Notes under the pieces: model-generated
Seen by the model: the letters and a program-made list of their open reading frames with translations, nothing else
Databases searched by the model: none
Told to the model about the DNA's origin: nothing
Assembly: GCA_016711605.1 (NCBI GenBank)
Contig: JADJSS010000045.1
Location: 310,001-374,000, forward strand
Reading direction: 5' to 3'
DNA length: 64,000 nt
Source of the DNA: Saprospirales bacterium
GTDB taxonomy: Bacteria; Bacteroidota; Bacteroidia; Chitinophagales; JADIYW01
In this document: piece by piece, positions 18,126 to 26,399 of the stretch
Numbering within the stretch: position 1 is the first letter of the stretch
Layout of the letters: each line of letters starts with the position of its first letter
Translations under genes and position numbers: made by a program

Positions 18126-19529
18126 ATGAGCGACATTAAATTTTTTCAAAACGTACAAACCTACGTAGATCAGGCAGCTGCCTTCACAAATTTTCCAAAA
18201 GGACTTATCGACCAAATTAAAGCATGTAATGCAGTTTACCAAATCAATTTTCCTGTTAAAATTGGTGATAGGATAGAAGTTATTGAAGCGTACCGTGTGC
18301 AACATTCACATCATAAATTACCAACCAAAGGTGGTATTCGCTACAGTGATATGGTAAATCAAGATGAAGTAATGGCATTGGCTGCACTAATGACGTATAA
18401 ATGCTCAGTTGTTGATGTACCATTTGGTGGTGCAAAAGGTGGTATCAAAATCAATCCTAAAAATTATACAGTTGAACAACTCGAAAAAATAACACGACGT
18501 TATACATTTGAGTTGATTAAAAAAGGTTTCATCGGACCATCTTTAGATGTTCCTGCTCCAGATTATGGTACTGGTGAGCGCGAAATGAGTTGGATTGTAG
18601 ATACTTATATTCAATTCAATCCATCACAGATTGATGCTGCTGGTTGCGTAACAGGAAAACCAATCTCTCAAGGTGGTGTGCATGGAAGAACAGAAGCAAC
18701 TGGCCGTGGTGTTTTTTATGGCTTACGACAAGCTTGCAGCCATGCTGAAGACATGAAAAAATTAGGTTTAACGGTTGGAATAGAAGGAAAAAAAGTAATA
18801 GTTCAAGGTTTTGGAAATGTTGGTTATTATACTTCAAAAGTAATGCAGGAAAACGGTGCAATTATTGTTGGAATTGCAGAATTTGAAGGTGGTTTATATA
18901 ATGCAAAAGGCATTGATATTGAAGATTTAAAAAAATATCAACTTGAAAATAAAACCATACGCGATTATCCAAAAGCTAAGTTTATTAAACATTCTAACTT
19001 GTTAATGGAACATGAATGTGATATTTTGGTACCAGCTGCTTTGGAAAATCAAATTACCAAAGAGAATGCACCTAGGATAAAAGCAAAAATTATTGGTGAA
19101 GGTGCAAATGGACCAATTACGCCTGAAGCAGAAAGCATTTTACTTAAAAAAGGCACTTTAATTGTACCTGATTTATATTTAAATGCTGGTGGTGTTACTG
19201 TTTCTTATTTTGAATGGTTGAAAAATTTATCGCACGTTAGTTTTGGTCGCTTAGATCATCGTTTTCAAGAGTCTTCTTTCAATCAGTTAATGAATATGAT
19301 TGAAAAAAACACTGGCAAAAAAATATCGAAATCTGAACGTGATGTTATACATGGTGCCAGCGAATTAGATTTGGTACGCTCAGGTTTAGAAGATACCATG
19401 ATACATTCTTATGAAAATATTCATGAAATCTGGAAAAAACATAAAAAAATCAGTTTCAGAACAGCTGCTTATGTAAATGCACTTAATAAAATTGGTGCTT
19501 CTTATATGGAATTAGGCGTGTTTCCGTGA
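18126..19529 (+). CDS. Glu/Leu/Phe/Val dehydrogenase (glutamate dehydrogenase)
   Basis: The enzyme interconverts glutamate and 2-oxoglutarate plus ammonia, using NAD(P). The substrate-binding segment is Lys-Gly-Gly-Ile-Arg-Tyr near residue 65. The catalytic-lysine segment Pro-Phe-Gly-Gly-Ala-Lys-Gly-Gly lies near 100, and Pro-Ala-Pro-Asp-Tyr-Gly-Thr-Gly-Glu near 143. The Rossmann motif is Gly-Phe-Gly-Asn-Val-Gly near 233. At 467 residues it is slightly longer than typical bacterial enzymes (about 410-450). Its last codons overlap the end of the convergent META-domain gene by 47 bases. Confidence 0.92.
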   Translation: MSDIKFFQNVQTYVDQAAAFTNFPKGLIDQIKACNAVYQINFPVKIGDRIEVIEAYRVQHSHHKLPTKGGIRYSDMVNQDEVMALAALMTYKCSVVDVPFGGAKGGIKINPKNYTVEQLEKITRRYTFELIKKGFIGPSLDVPAPDYGTGEREMSWIVDTYIQFNPSQIDAAGCVTGKPISQGGVHGRTEATGRGVFYGLRQACSHAEDMKKLGLTVGIEGKKVIVQGFGNVGYYTSKVMQENGAIIVGIAEFEGGLYNAKGIDIEDLKKYQLENKTIRDYPKAKFIKHSNLLMEHECDILVPAALENQITKENAPRIKAKIIGEGANGPITPEAESILLKKGTLIVPDLYLNAGGVTVSYFEWLKNLSHVSFGRLDHRFQESSFNQLMNMIEKNTGKKISKSERDVIHGASELDLVRSGLEDTMIHSYENIHEIWKKHKKISFRTAAYVNALNKIGASYMELGVFP

Positions 19530-20232
19530 TGCATGTATTTATGTATTTTTTCATGGTAAACATTCCAAGCATCGTTTTTCCTTTGAATAAATAAAGTAGC
19601 TTTTTCTTTACTTTGTAATTCTTTGCGTTTTGCAGCATAAATAGAAATTCTGGTTCGTTAGAATGTTTTCTGCACGCGTTTTTGGTAACCTCAATATTTG
19701 AGAAAGCTATGCTTTTTTCGTCTTTTGAAAATGTACCACTAAACGTATTACAACTTGTACTACCAGAAATTTTATTTTCAGTGGAAATAAATTCTAAATT
19801 TTCTTTCGCAATTGAAAATGTTTTGATTTCGTTCTTCGTTTTTAATTTATATAAAATCCAGCGTGAATTATCTGGAATTAAATTAGTTGATTTCTCTTTT
19901 ATAACTAACTGATTAACAGTCTTTAGTTTAATTTCATTCAATACATACTTTATCTTAGTTGAGTCAAACGGTATAGTTGGCTCAGATACACCAGGCGTTT
20001 GTATTTCTAATAATATGCAATATTCTGTGCCTTCTTCATATACAAATCCTTCAATTGTATGATTGAAAATTTCCCATTTATCAGTTGGATTATCTCGAAC
20101 CAAATAACATTTTTTTGTTGAATCATTTACACAATTAACTCGATTCGCTGCAATGTATAGCACTTTTAAGTAAACAGCCGAAAATGTTTTGAAAGAACAA
20201 AAAATAAGTAGAAATAAAACAGACTTTTTCAT
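19483..20232 (-). CDS. Secreted DUF4377 + META (HslJ-like) protein
   Basis: I chose the ATG at 20232, which begins a signal peptide (Met-Lys-Lys-Ser-Val-Leu-Phe...). An upstream in-frame ATG at 20259 is possible. Residues about 20-105 match DUF4377 (Cys-Tyr-Leu-Val-Arg-Asp-Asn-Pro and Gly-Phe-Val-Tyr-Glu-Glu-Gly). A META domain follows (Lys-Ile-Ser-Gly-Ser-Thr-Ser-Cys-Asn-Thr-Phe-Ser-Gly). Such proteins are envelope proteins linked to stress tolerance; the mechanism is unknown. The tail after Thr-Met-Lys-Lys runs 19 residues into the convergent dehydrogenase gene, so the real stop may have been lost. Confidence 0.75.
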   Translation of the reverse strand: MKKSVLFLLIFCSFKTFSAVYLKVLYIAANRVNCVNDSTKKCYLVRDNPTDKWEIFNHTIEGFVYEEGTEYCILLEIQTPGVSEPTIPFDSTKIKYVLNEIKLKTVNQLVIKEKSTNLIPDNSRWILYKLKTKNEIKTFSIAKENLEFISTENKISGSTSCNTFSGTFSKDEKSIAFSNIEVTKNACRKHSNEPEFLFMLQNAKNYKVKKKLLYLFKGKTMLGMFTMKKYINTCITETRLIPYKKHQFY

Positions 20233-20353
20233 AAAGCAAATAAAGTGAATAAATTTCATACCTTTTAACCGATTTTATCATTTTGAAACGAACTTTTTTA
20301 AAAAAAATGTCGTTCTTTTGTTTATTCTATTTTCTTAAATGTAATATTAATCT

Positions 20354-21286
20354 ATGATTCTAGTCGAAAATCTGAACTATGAATATCCAGAAAAACGAGC
20401 TTTAACTGATGTTTCTTTTGAAATTGAAGATGGTGCAATCACTGCTTTGGTTGGACCAAATGGTGCTGGAAAAACGACCTTACTGCGAAGTATTGCAGCT
20501 TTATCAAAACCTATAAGTGGTAATGTGATGATTAATGGTTTTAATGCAAGCACACAACCGCGCGAAGTGCATGCACAAGTTGGTTATTTACAGGATTTAT
20601 TTGGTTTGTATGATGATCTAACTGTTTTGCAGTCTGTGCAATTTATGGCACATAGTCGTTTGCATACAGACAGCGATTTTGATGCTGCAGTAGATTTGGC
20701 TATCCATCGTGCTGGTGCTTTTGATTTTGCTGATAAGAAAGTCGGTACACTTTCACGTGGTATGCGCCAACGTGTAGGTATTGCACAAGCTATTATTCAT
20801 GAGCCAAAAGTATTATTGTTGGATGAACCAGCATCAGGACTTGATCCGGAAGCACGTTATGCTTTGTCAGCATTATTGCTAGAATTACAGCAAATAGGAA
20901 TGACTATCATTGTTTCATCTCATATTTTAGCTGAATTGGAAGATTATTCGTCGGAAATGTTGGTGATTCAGGATGGAAGAATGATTGAACATCGTTCTTT
21001 ATCAAAAGACAAAGCAGTTTCAAATCTTCTGGCGTTGGAAATTGGATTTACGAAATTATAAGAATCACATTTTAATACCATTGCTCAAATAGAAGGTGTT
21101 TCTGATATTTCTTTTTCAGGAAATAAAATTCAATTGAAATTAGATACTGAAAAATTGACAAAACAAACCTTATTAAAACAACTGATTGCAAACGATATGC
21201 CTGTTGATGATATTACAGAAACAAAGGTAAACCTGCAAGACGAATACATTAAAACAGTTGAAAACTATAAAAACAATAAAGCATGA
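20354..21286 (+). CDS. ABC transporter ATP-binding protein with an in-frame TAA near the C-terminus
   Basis: The ATPase is complete: Walker A Gly-Pro-Asn-Gly-Ala-Gly-Lys-Thr-Thr near residue 36, signature Leu-Ser-Arg-Gly-Met-Arg-Gln-Arg near 135, Walker B Val-Leu-Leu-Leu-Asp-Glu-Pro near 155, and the switch His near 188. A TAA at 21059-21061 interrupts the frame, yet the same frame stays open for 74 more codons (Glu-Ser-His-Phe-Asn-Thr-Ile-Ala to Asn-Asn-Lys-Ala) and then overlaps the permease start (ATGATAA). The C-terminal region is what ABC-2-type exporters carry. The TAA may be a base error for CAA, or a real nonsense mutation. Confidence 0.85.
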
Positions 21287-22695
21287 TAAACATGAATAAA
21301 CTTTTAAGATGGAATGCTGAATTTGCGAAAAATGTTTGGTTGGAAATTTCCACACAACGTTTACTAGCCATGCCAGCAATTATATTTTTAATAATCCTGT
21401 TGATTTTTATGAACGTAAGTTCCACAACAGACGCAAATAGTACATTAAAATATGTTTCCATCGGTGGATTTGTTTTTTTAGGTATGCTTTGGGGAATTAA
21501 ATCGGCATCAAATTCCATTTTAGATGAATACAACGAAAAAACCTGGGATTGGCAAAAGATGAGCATCATCGGTGCATGGAAATTGACGGTTGGTAAATTA
21601 TTCGGAAGCACCATCTATAACTGGTACAGTGCGTTAATTTGTTTAGTCATTTATTTATTTACGTGTTTACAAGATGGTACTTTAGATCAAGGTTTACCAA
21701 ATGCAGCTTTGTTAATTCTTTCCATGATTTCATTGCACGGAATTATAATTTTAATGGCGTTACAATTGATCAGAAAATCAGACGGACGCATAAAAGTAAA
21801 AAGCAACCGTGTATTTATTATTGCATTTTTATTATTTGGCTCTGTTTCCAGACTTATATTTTTTGGCATTTTTAGTGCATTTTCGTTTACGCAAATTTCT
21901 TTAAAATGGTATGGAATTCCTTTTAATACAGTAATCATTTCGTTGTTAAGCAGTTTATTTTATTGTTCTTGGATTGTGGCTGCAGTTTATAGAAGCATGC
22001 GTGCAGAATTACAATACTCAGATAAACCAACTTGGTGGTTGCTTTTTATTGCGACTAATTTTTTATTTCAATTCGGATTTTTTATTGGTTATGAAGGAAT
22101 GTCATTTAAAATCAGTTTATTAGTTGCAATAGCATCTTATTTTGCACAGTTAGTATTTATTACATATATTTTAGCATTAACCGAACCAAAAGATGTGGTG
22201 AATTTTAGAACCTTGCAAAATGCATGGCTTCAAAAGAAAAAAGATTTATTTCTACAAAATGCACCTCTTTGGATGGTCACTTTGCCAATTTCATTTTTGT
22301 TTGGTTTATTAACGGTAATATTAGTTATTGTTTTAGGACAAAAAGAAATCACACAAAATATTCAGGAAAAATTTGATTTCGAATTAACGAGTGTCAGCGT
22401 TGCATTCCTTATTTCTATTTTTGGTTTTATCATTAGAGATTTAAGTGCATTGTTGTTATTTCATTTTTCATCGAATGCAAAACGCGCCAATGTTGCCATG
22501 TATTTCTATTTTTTCTTAGTGTATTTTGTTTTACCAATGCTATTTTCAGGAAACGACAACTTAACGGCTGCATTTTTTCCAAGTCCGAAATCATCTACAA
22601 TATTAATGGTTGCCTTTCCGTTAATTGAAGCTGTAGTTGTTGGTTGGTTTTTATTAAAAAGATGGAAAGAAATGAGTAGTAAGGTTATGGCGTGA
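21283..22695 (+). CDS. ABC-2-type transporter permease
   Basis: This 470-residue membrane protein begins within the stop codon region of the ATPase (ATGATAAACATG; a second start at 21292 is also possible). It has about twelve hydrophobic segments, beginning with Met-Pro-Ala-Ile-Ile-Phe-Leu-Ile and ending with a segment before Lys-Arg-Trp-Lys-Glu. Pairing and overlap indicate it is the membrane half of the exporter. The substrate is unknown. Confidence 0.8.
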   Translation: MINMNKLLRWNAEFAKNVWLEISTQRLLAMPAIIFLIILLIFMNVSSTTDANSTLKYVSIGGFVFLGMLWGIKSASNSILDEYNEKTWDWQKMSIIGAWKLTVGKLFGSTIYNWYSALICLVIYLFTCLQDGTLDQGLPNAALLILSMISLHGIIILMALQLIRKSDGRIKVKSNRVFIIAFLLFGSVSRLIFFGIFSAFSFTQISLKWYGIPFNTVIISLLSSLFYCSWIVAAVYRSMRAELQYSDKPTWWLLFIATNFLFQFGFFIGYEGMSFKISLLVAIASYFAQLVFITYILALTEPKDVVNFRTLQNAWLQKKKDLFLQNAPLWMVTLPISFLFGLLTVILVIVLGQKEITQNIQEKFDFELTSVSVAFLISIFGFIIRDLSALLLFHFSSNAKRANVAMYFYFFLVYFVLPMLFSGNDNLTAAFFPSPKSSTILMVAFPLIEAVVVGWFLLKRWKEMSSKVMA

Positions 22696-22699
22696 TTTC

Positions 22700-23683
22700 T
22701 TAAAAATCTCTTACAACCAAATAGTCAACTAAACTTTTAAGTACGTCTTTTTTTGTGTTGTCTAAGTTTATTTTAGCCAATGCTTTCACCGATTTTTCTA
22801 CGTAAGAATTACGTTGTTGAACTGCAAATTCTTTTATTTTGTATTGATCAAAAATTTTCAAAACGGAATTTATTTTTTGATGATTTTCGATGTGTTTATC
22901 TGTAATAATTTGTGTGAGCTGGTTGTCATTATTTGTTTTACTTCTTTCCAATGCTTCAATCAATAATAACGTTTTTTTATTTTGGATGATGTCGCCACCA
23001 GGTTGTTTTCCAACTAATTTTTCATCGCCAAAACAATCTAAAATATCATCCTGAATTTGAAAAGCAATACCTAAATTTTCTGCATACTCATACATCAAAT
23101 CAGCATCTTCATTATTCGCATTTCCAATAATTGCGCCTATTTTCATACTTGCAGCCAATAAAACCGATGTTTTCAAACGAATCATTTCAATATAATCAAC
23201 ATGTGTAACGTTTTGCTTGCTTTCAAAATCAATATCATATTGTTGTCCATCACAAACTTCAATTGCCGTTTTTGTAAAAATATCAAAACAGGTTCTGAAA
23301 TATTTATCGTCTAATTTTCCTAAATATTCGCACGCTTTCACCATCAACACATCACCACTCAAAATAGCAGTATTCAAATTGTATTTTTGATGGATGGTTT
23401 CAAAATTTCTGCGCAAAGGTGCATCATCCATCACATCATCGTGTATTAACGTGAAATTATGAAAAAACTCAATTGCCAATGCAGCGTTCATTGCATCAGT
23501 CACATTTCCACCAAAAATTTCAGTACTTAAAAGTAACAAAACTGGTCGCAAACGTTTGCCACCAATTCCTAAAAAATAATTATTTGGTTCGTATAAATTC
23601 TTTGGCTCACTCGTAAAACGTGCGTTTTGTAAGTGTTGTAAAAAAATATCGCGTAATTCATCAATGCTGTGCATGCTTAACAA
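22700..23683 (-). CDS. Polyprenyl diphosphate synthase
   Basis: This prenyltransferase extends isoprenoid chains using isopentenyl diphosphate. The first Asp-rich motif is Asp-Asp-Val-Met-Asp-Asp (about residues 81-86), with Arg-Arg following. The second is Gln-Asp-Asp-Ile-Leu-Asp near 215, with Gly-Lys-Gln-Pro-Gly-Gly-Asp after it. At 327 residues it matches farnesyl/geranylgeranyl or longer-chain synthases; the chain length cannot be read safely. A side chain for menaquinone is one possible use, given mqnB and mqnD. It is convergent with the ABC permease (4-base gap). Confidence 0.9.
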   Translation of the reverse strand: MLSMHSIDELRDIFLQHLQNARFTSEPKNLYEPNNYFLGIGGKRLRPVLLLLSTEIFGGNVTDAMNAALAIEFFHNFTLIHDDVMDDAPLRRNFETIHQKYNLNTAILSGDVLMVKACEYLGKLDDKYFRTCFDIFTKTAIEVCDGQQYDIDFESKQNVTHVDYIEMIRLKTSVLLAASMKIGAIIGNANNEDADLMYEYAENLGIAFQIQDDILDCFGDEKLVGKQPGGDIIQNKKTLLLIEALERSKTNNDNQLTQIITDKHIENHQKINSVLKIFDQYKIKEFAVQQRNSYVEKSVKALAKINLDNTKKDVLKSLVDYLVVRDF

Positions 23684-23754
23684 TTTGTAACAAAAATAAT
23701 TGATTTATTAAAACTAAATTTGATTTGTTGCATTATTATTGATATAAATCTTTT

Positions 23755-24231
23755 ATGGAAAAAAATATTACATCTCAATCTTTTAATACTGTTTTAGAAA
23801 ATACGTTGCAAACCTGCAACAATGATGAACAATATCAACAATATTCGTCTAGAGAAAAAATGCTGGCATTTATGTTTACTTTTTTGCAACAGTTAAACGA
23901 AAGTGATGCAATTTACATACAACAAAATAGATTGGCTTTTATAAAATCAATTAAAGTTGAATTGTCTGTATATTTTGATGAATTAATTTTTAATGCAACC
24001 AATTCAGGTGAAATTCAAGCGCGACCATTTATCGCGAATTATTATCAATCTATTTTAAATACTGCATTTTTATCTGTATTAAATTTTTGGTCGAATGACA
24101 AGAGTGATTTTAAACAAAATACGGATGTGATGGTAGAAAAAACAGTGCATTTTGCATTCGATTTATTAGCACCAAATGCAATAGATTCTGGATTTGATTT
24201 GGTACAGAGTTTGTTTAAATTAAGTAAGTAA
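23755..24231 (+). CDS. TetR-like ligand-domain protein lacking the HTH
   Basis: The 158-residue protein matches the C-terminal helical part of TetR-type proteins that stand next to AarF/UbiB kinases in Bacteroidota (Tyr-Ser-Ser-Arg-Glu-Lys-Met-Leu-Ala-Phe near residue 29). The usual N-terminal helix-turn-helix of about 45 residues is missing. Only 71 bases separate the start from the divergent polyprenyl synthase start, with no coding text that could supply it. It is followed after 23 bases by the kinase gene, so the two are probably co-transcribed. It is unlikely to bind DNA in this form. Confidence 0.6.
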   Translation: MEKNITSQSFNTVLENTLQTCNNDEQYQQYSSREKMLAFMFTFLQQLNESDAIYIQQNRLAFIKSIKVELSVYFDELIFNATNSGEIQARPFIANYYQSILNTAFLSVLNFWSNDKSDFKQNTDVMVEKTVHFAFDLLAPNAIDSGFDLVQSLFKLSK

Positions 24232-24254
24232 AAAAAAAATTTAAAAAAATTAAA

Positions 24255-25573
24255 ATGTCAGAACAAAATAAAATTCCAACTTCAAAAGTAGCGCGTGCAA
24301 GTCAGGTGTTTCGTACCAGCATGAAAGTTGGTGCAAACTATATCAAACATTCAGCGCAAAAGGCAATAAATAAAGATGTTTCAGAAGATGTGTTGAATGA
24401 TAAAAACGCGGAAGAATTATTTAAATTGATGAGTCAATTAAAAGGTAGTGCGTTAAAAATTGCGCAGTTAGTAAGTATGGATAATGGTTTGTTGCCGAAA
24501 CAATTTGCTGAAAAATTTGCAAAAGCACAAAATAGTGCGATGGCGTTGAGTACACCATTAGTCATTAATACCTTTAAAAAATATGTTGGAAAACATCCAA
24601 ATGAATTGTTTGATAGCTTTAATTTAAATGCAGTTCATGCTGCATCTATTGGTCAAGTGCATGAAGCAACAAAAGATGGAAAAAAATTGGCTGTGAAACT
24701 GCAATATCCAGGAGTTGCTGATAGCATCCATTCAGATTTGAATATGGTGAAACCAATTTTTTTACGATTTATTGGTGTGAAAGAAAACGCTGTGAAGCAC
24801 TATTTTGATGAGTTTGAAGAACGATTAGTAGAAGAATGTGATTATGATTTAGAATTAAAAAATGCGATAGAAATTTCAGAATTTACGAAGCATATTCCAA
24901 ATTTAATTATTCCAAAATACTATAAAAATTTATCTGGGAAAAAGATTTTGACAATGGATTGGATAGATGGAATTTCATTGTCAACGTATATTGAAACAGA
25001 AAAAAATCAAGACAAAAAAATCAATTGGCGCAAACATTAATAGATTTTTTATTTTGTCAGATTCACGAACATCAATGTTTTCATGCTGATCCACATCCTG
25101 GAAATTTTTTAGTTACAAAGAACAATGAATTAGTTGTTTTAGATTTTGGTTGTGTAAAACGAATTCCTAAAGATTTTTATACGAACTATTTTTTGTTATC
25201 CAAAAAAGAAGTTAGAAATGATAAATCAAAATTTATAGATGTTTTGAAAAACTTAGATATTTTGCGTGATGGTGATTCTGAAGTTGAATATAAATTGTTT
25301 TATGAAACAGCATTAAATGCTGTCGAGTTGATTTCATATCCAACGCAGTTTGATAGTTTTTATTATGGTGATAAAGCTTATAATCAGAAATTACAAACTC
25401 AAGGTGAAGCTATTTTTAATAATAAAGAATTTAGAAAACCAAATTCTATTCGCGGTTCCAAACATGCAATTTATTTGCATCGTGCATTTTTTGGTGTGTT
25501 TTCTATTTTACATAGATTAGATGCAACTGTAAAAATGGATAATAGTTTTATGGAAAAATTGAAGTTTCAGTAA
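24255..25573 (+). CDS. AarF/ABC1/UbiB family kinase-like protein (one frame break)
   Basis: This atypical kinase fold is tied to quinone and lipid metabolism. Visible motifs are the Ala-Ser-Ile-Gly-Gln-Val-His stretch near residue 130, Ala-Val-Lys-Leu-Gln-Tyr-Pro-Gly near 148, His-Ala-Asp-Pro-His-Pro-Gly-Asn near 275, and Leu-Asp-Phe-Gly-Cys-Val-Lys near 290. The frame breaks near 25016 because a run of seven A has one too many. The correct text reads Asn-Gln-Leu-Ala-Gln-Thr-Leu-Ile-Asp-Phe. The repaired length is about 439 residues, normal for the family. Confidence 0.9.
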
Positions 25574-25625
25574 GTAGCTTTTTTTTCTGATTTTTAAACG
25601 CTATTTTAGTAAATCAGAAAAGTAT

Positions 25626-26399
25626 ATGAACCATTATAAATTTTTTATTTGTTGCATTTGTTGTTTTGCTTTTTATTTTACAAAAGCACAATCAGTTTTT
25701 TCTGAAAAGTTTGACGATACTTTATTTTTGCGAAGTTGGAATTTGACTTCAAAAATTGAACATGCTTATTTCTTAGGAACCAATAATTCAAGGTATGTTC
25801 GATTTCATCCAAAATTTCAAAATGAATTTATACAAACACCAATTATAAATTTAGCTACCGGAAATTATAAACTGTTTTTTGATTGGAATGAATCAGAAAA
25901 CTCAAATCCAGATTCAGTTCAAATTCAACTTAGTATAAATGCAGGTTCTTCTTGGCAAACATTAAAATCAATCACTGGTGGAAACAATAGAATTTGGCAA
26001 AAAGATTCTGTTGATTTAGGAAATAAAACTGGAACAATTATTATCCGTTGGAAATATTTTTCTTCAACTACTTTTCCTTCACAGTATTTTAATTTAGATA
26101 ATGTAAGTATCAATCAATATACAGTTACAGCTTTAAAACAAAATAAAAATGTTTTAAATTTTGCAGCTTTTCCAAATCCAGCAACTGATAAATTTACGTT
26201 GCAATTAAATAATTTATTACAAAAATCTGCCAATTTAAAAATTATAGATATCAACGGAACGCTTGTAAAATATATGAGTTTGAATAGCTCTTTCAATTTT
26301 ACATCAGAAATTGATATTTCAAATTTTGCAAAAGGTGCTTATATTATTTCTGTAGAAACAGATGAAAATATTTTTACTCAACCTTTAATAATTCAATGA
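25626..26399 (+). CDS. Secreted beta-sandwich protein with type IX secretion tail
   Basis: The protein has a signal peptide (to about Thr-Lys-Ala-Gln). A beta-sandwich domain of MAM/choice-of-anchor type follows (residues about 25-160, with Phe-Asp-Trp-Asn-Glu and Phe-Asn-Leu-Asp-Asn-Val-Ser). The C-terminal sorting domain reads Phe-Pro-Asn-Pro-Ala-Thr-Asp-Lys-Phe near 183 and ends Gln-Pro-Leu-Ile-Ile-Gln. This tail directs export across the outer membrane by the Por system. The stop overlaps the start of the GH31 gene (ATGA), so the two are translationally linked. Its ligand is unknown; a carbohydrate is a reasonable guess from context. Confidence 0.85.
   Translation: MNHYKFFICCICCFAFYFTKAQSVFSEKFDDTLFLRSWNLTSKIEHAYFLGTNNSRYVRFHPKFQNEFIQTPIINLATGNYKLFFDWNESENSNPDSVQIQLSINAGSSWQTLKSITGGNNRIWQKDSVDLGNKTGTIIIRWKYFSSTTFPSQYFNLDNVSINQYTVTALKQNKNVLNFAAFPNPATDKFTLQLNNLLQKSANLKIIDINGTLVKYMSLNSSFNFTSEIDISNFAKGAYIISVETDENIFTQPLIIQ

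Noticed and set aside
21059..21061. TAA read as an amino acid (altered genetic code)
   Set aside because: TAA is used as the true stop of many genes in the window, so one internal TAA is better explained by a base change.
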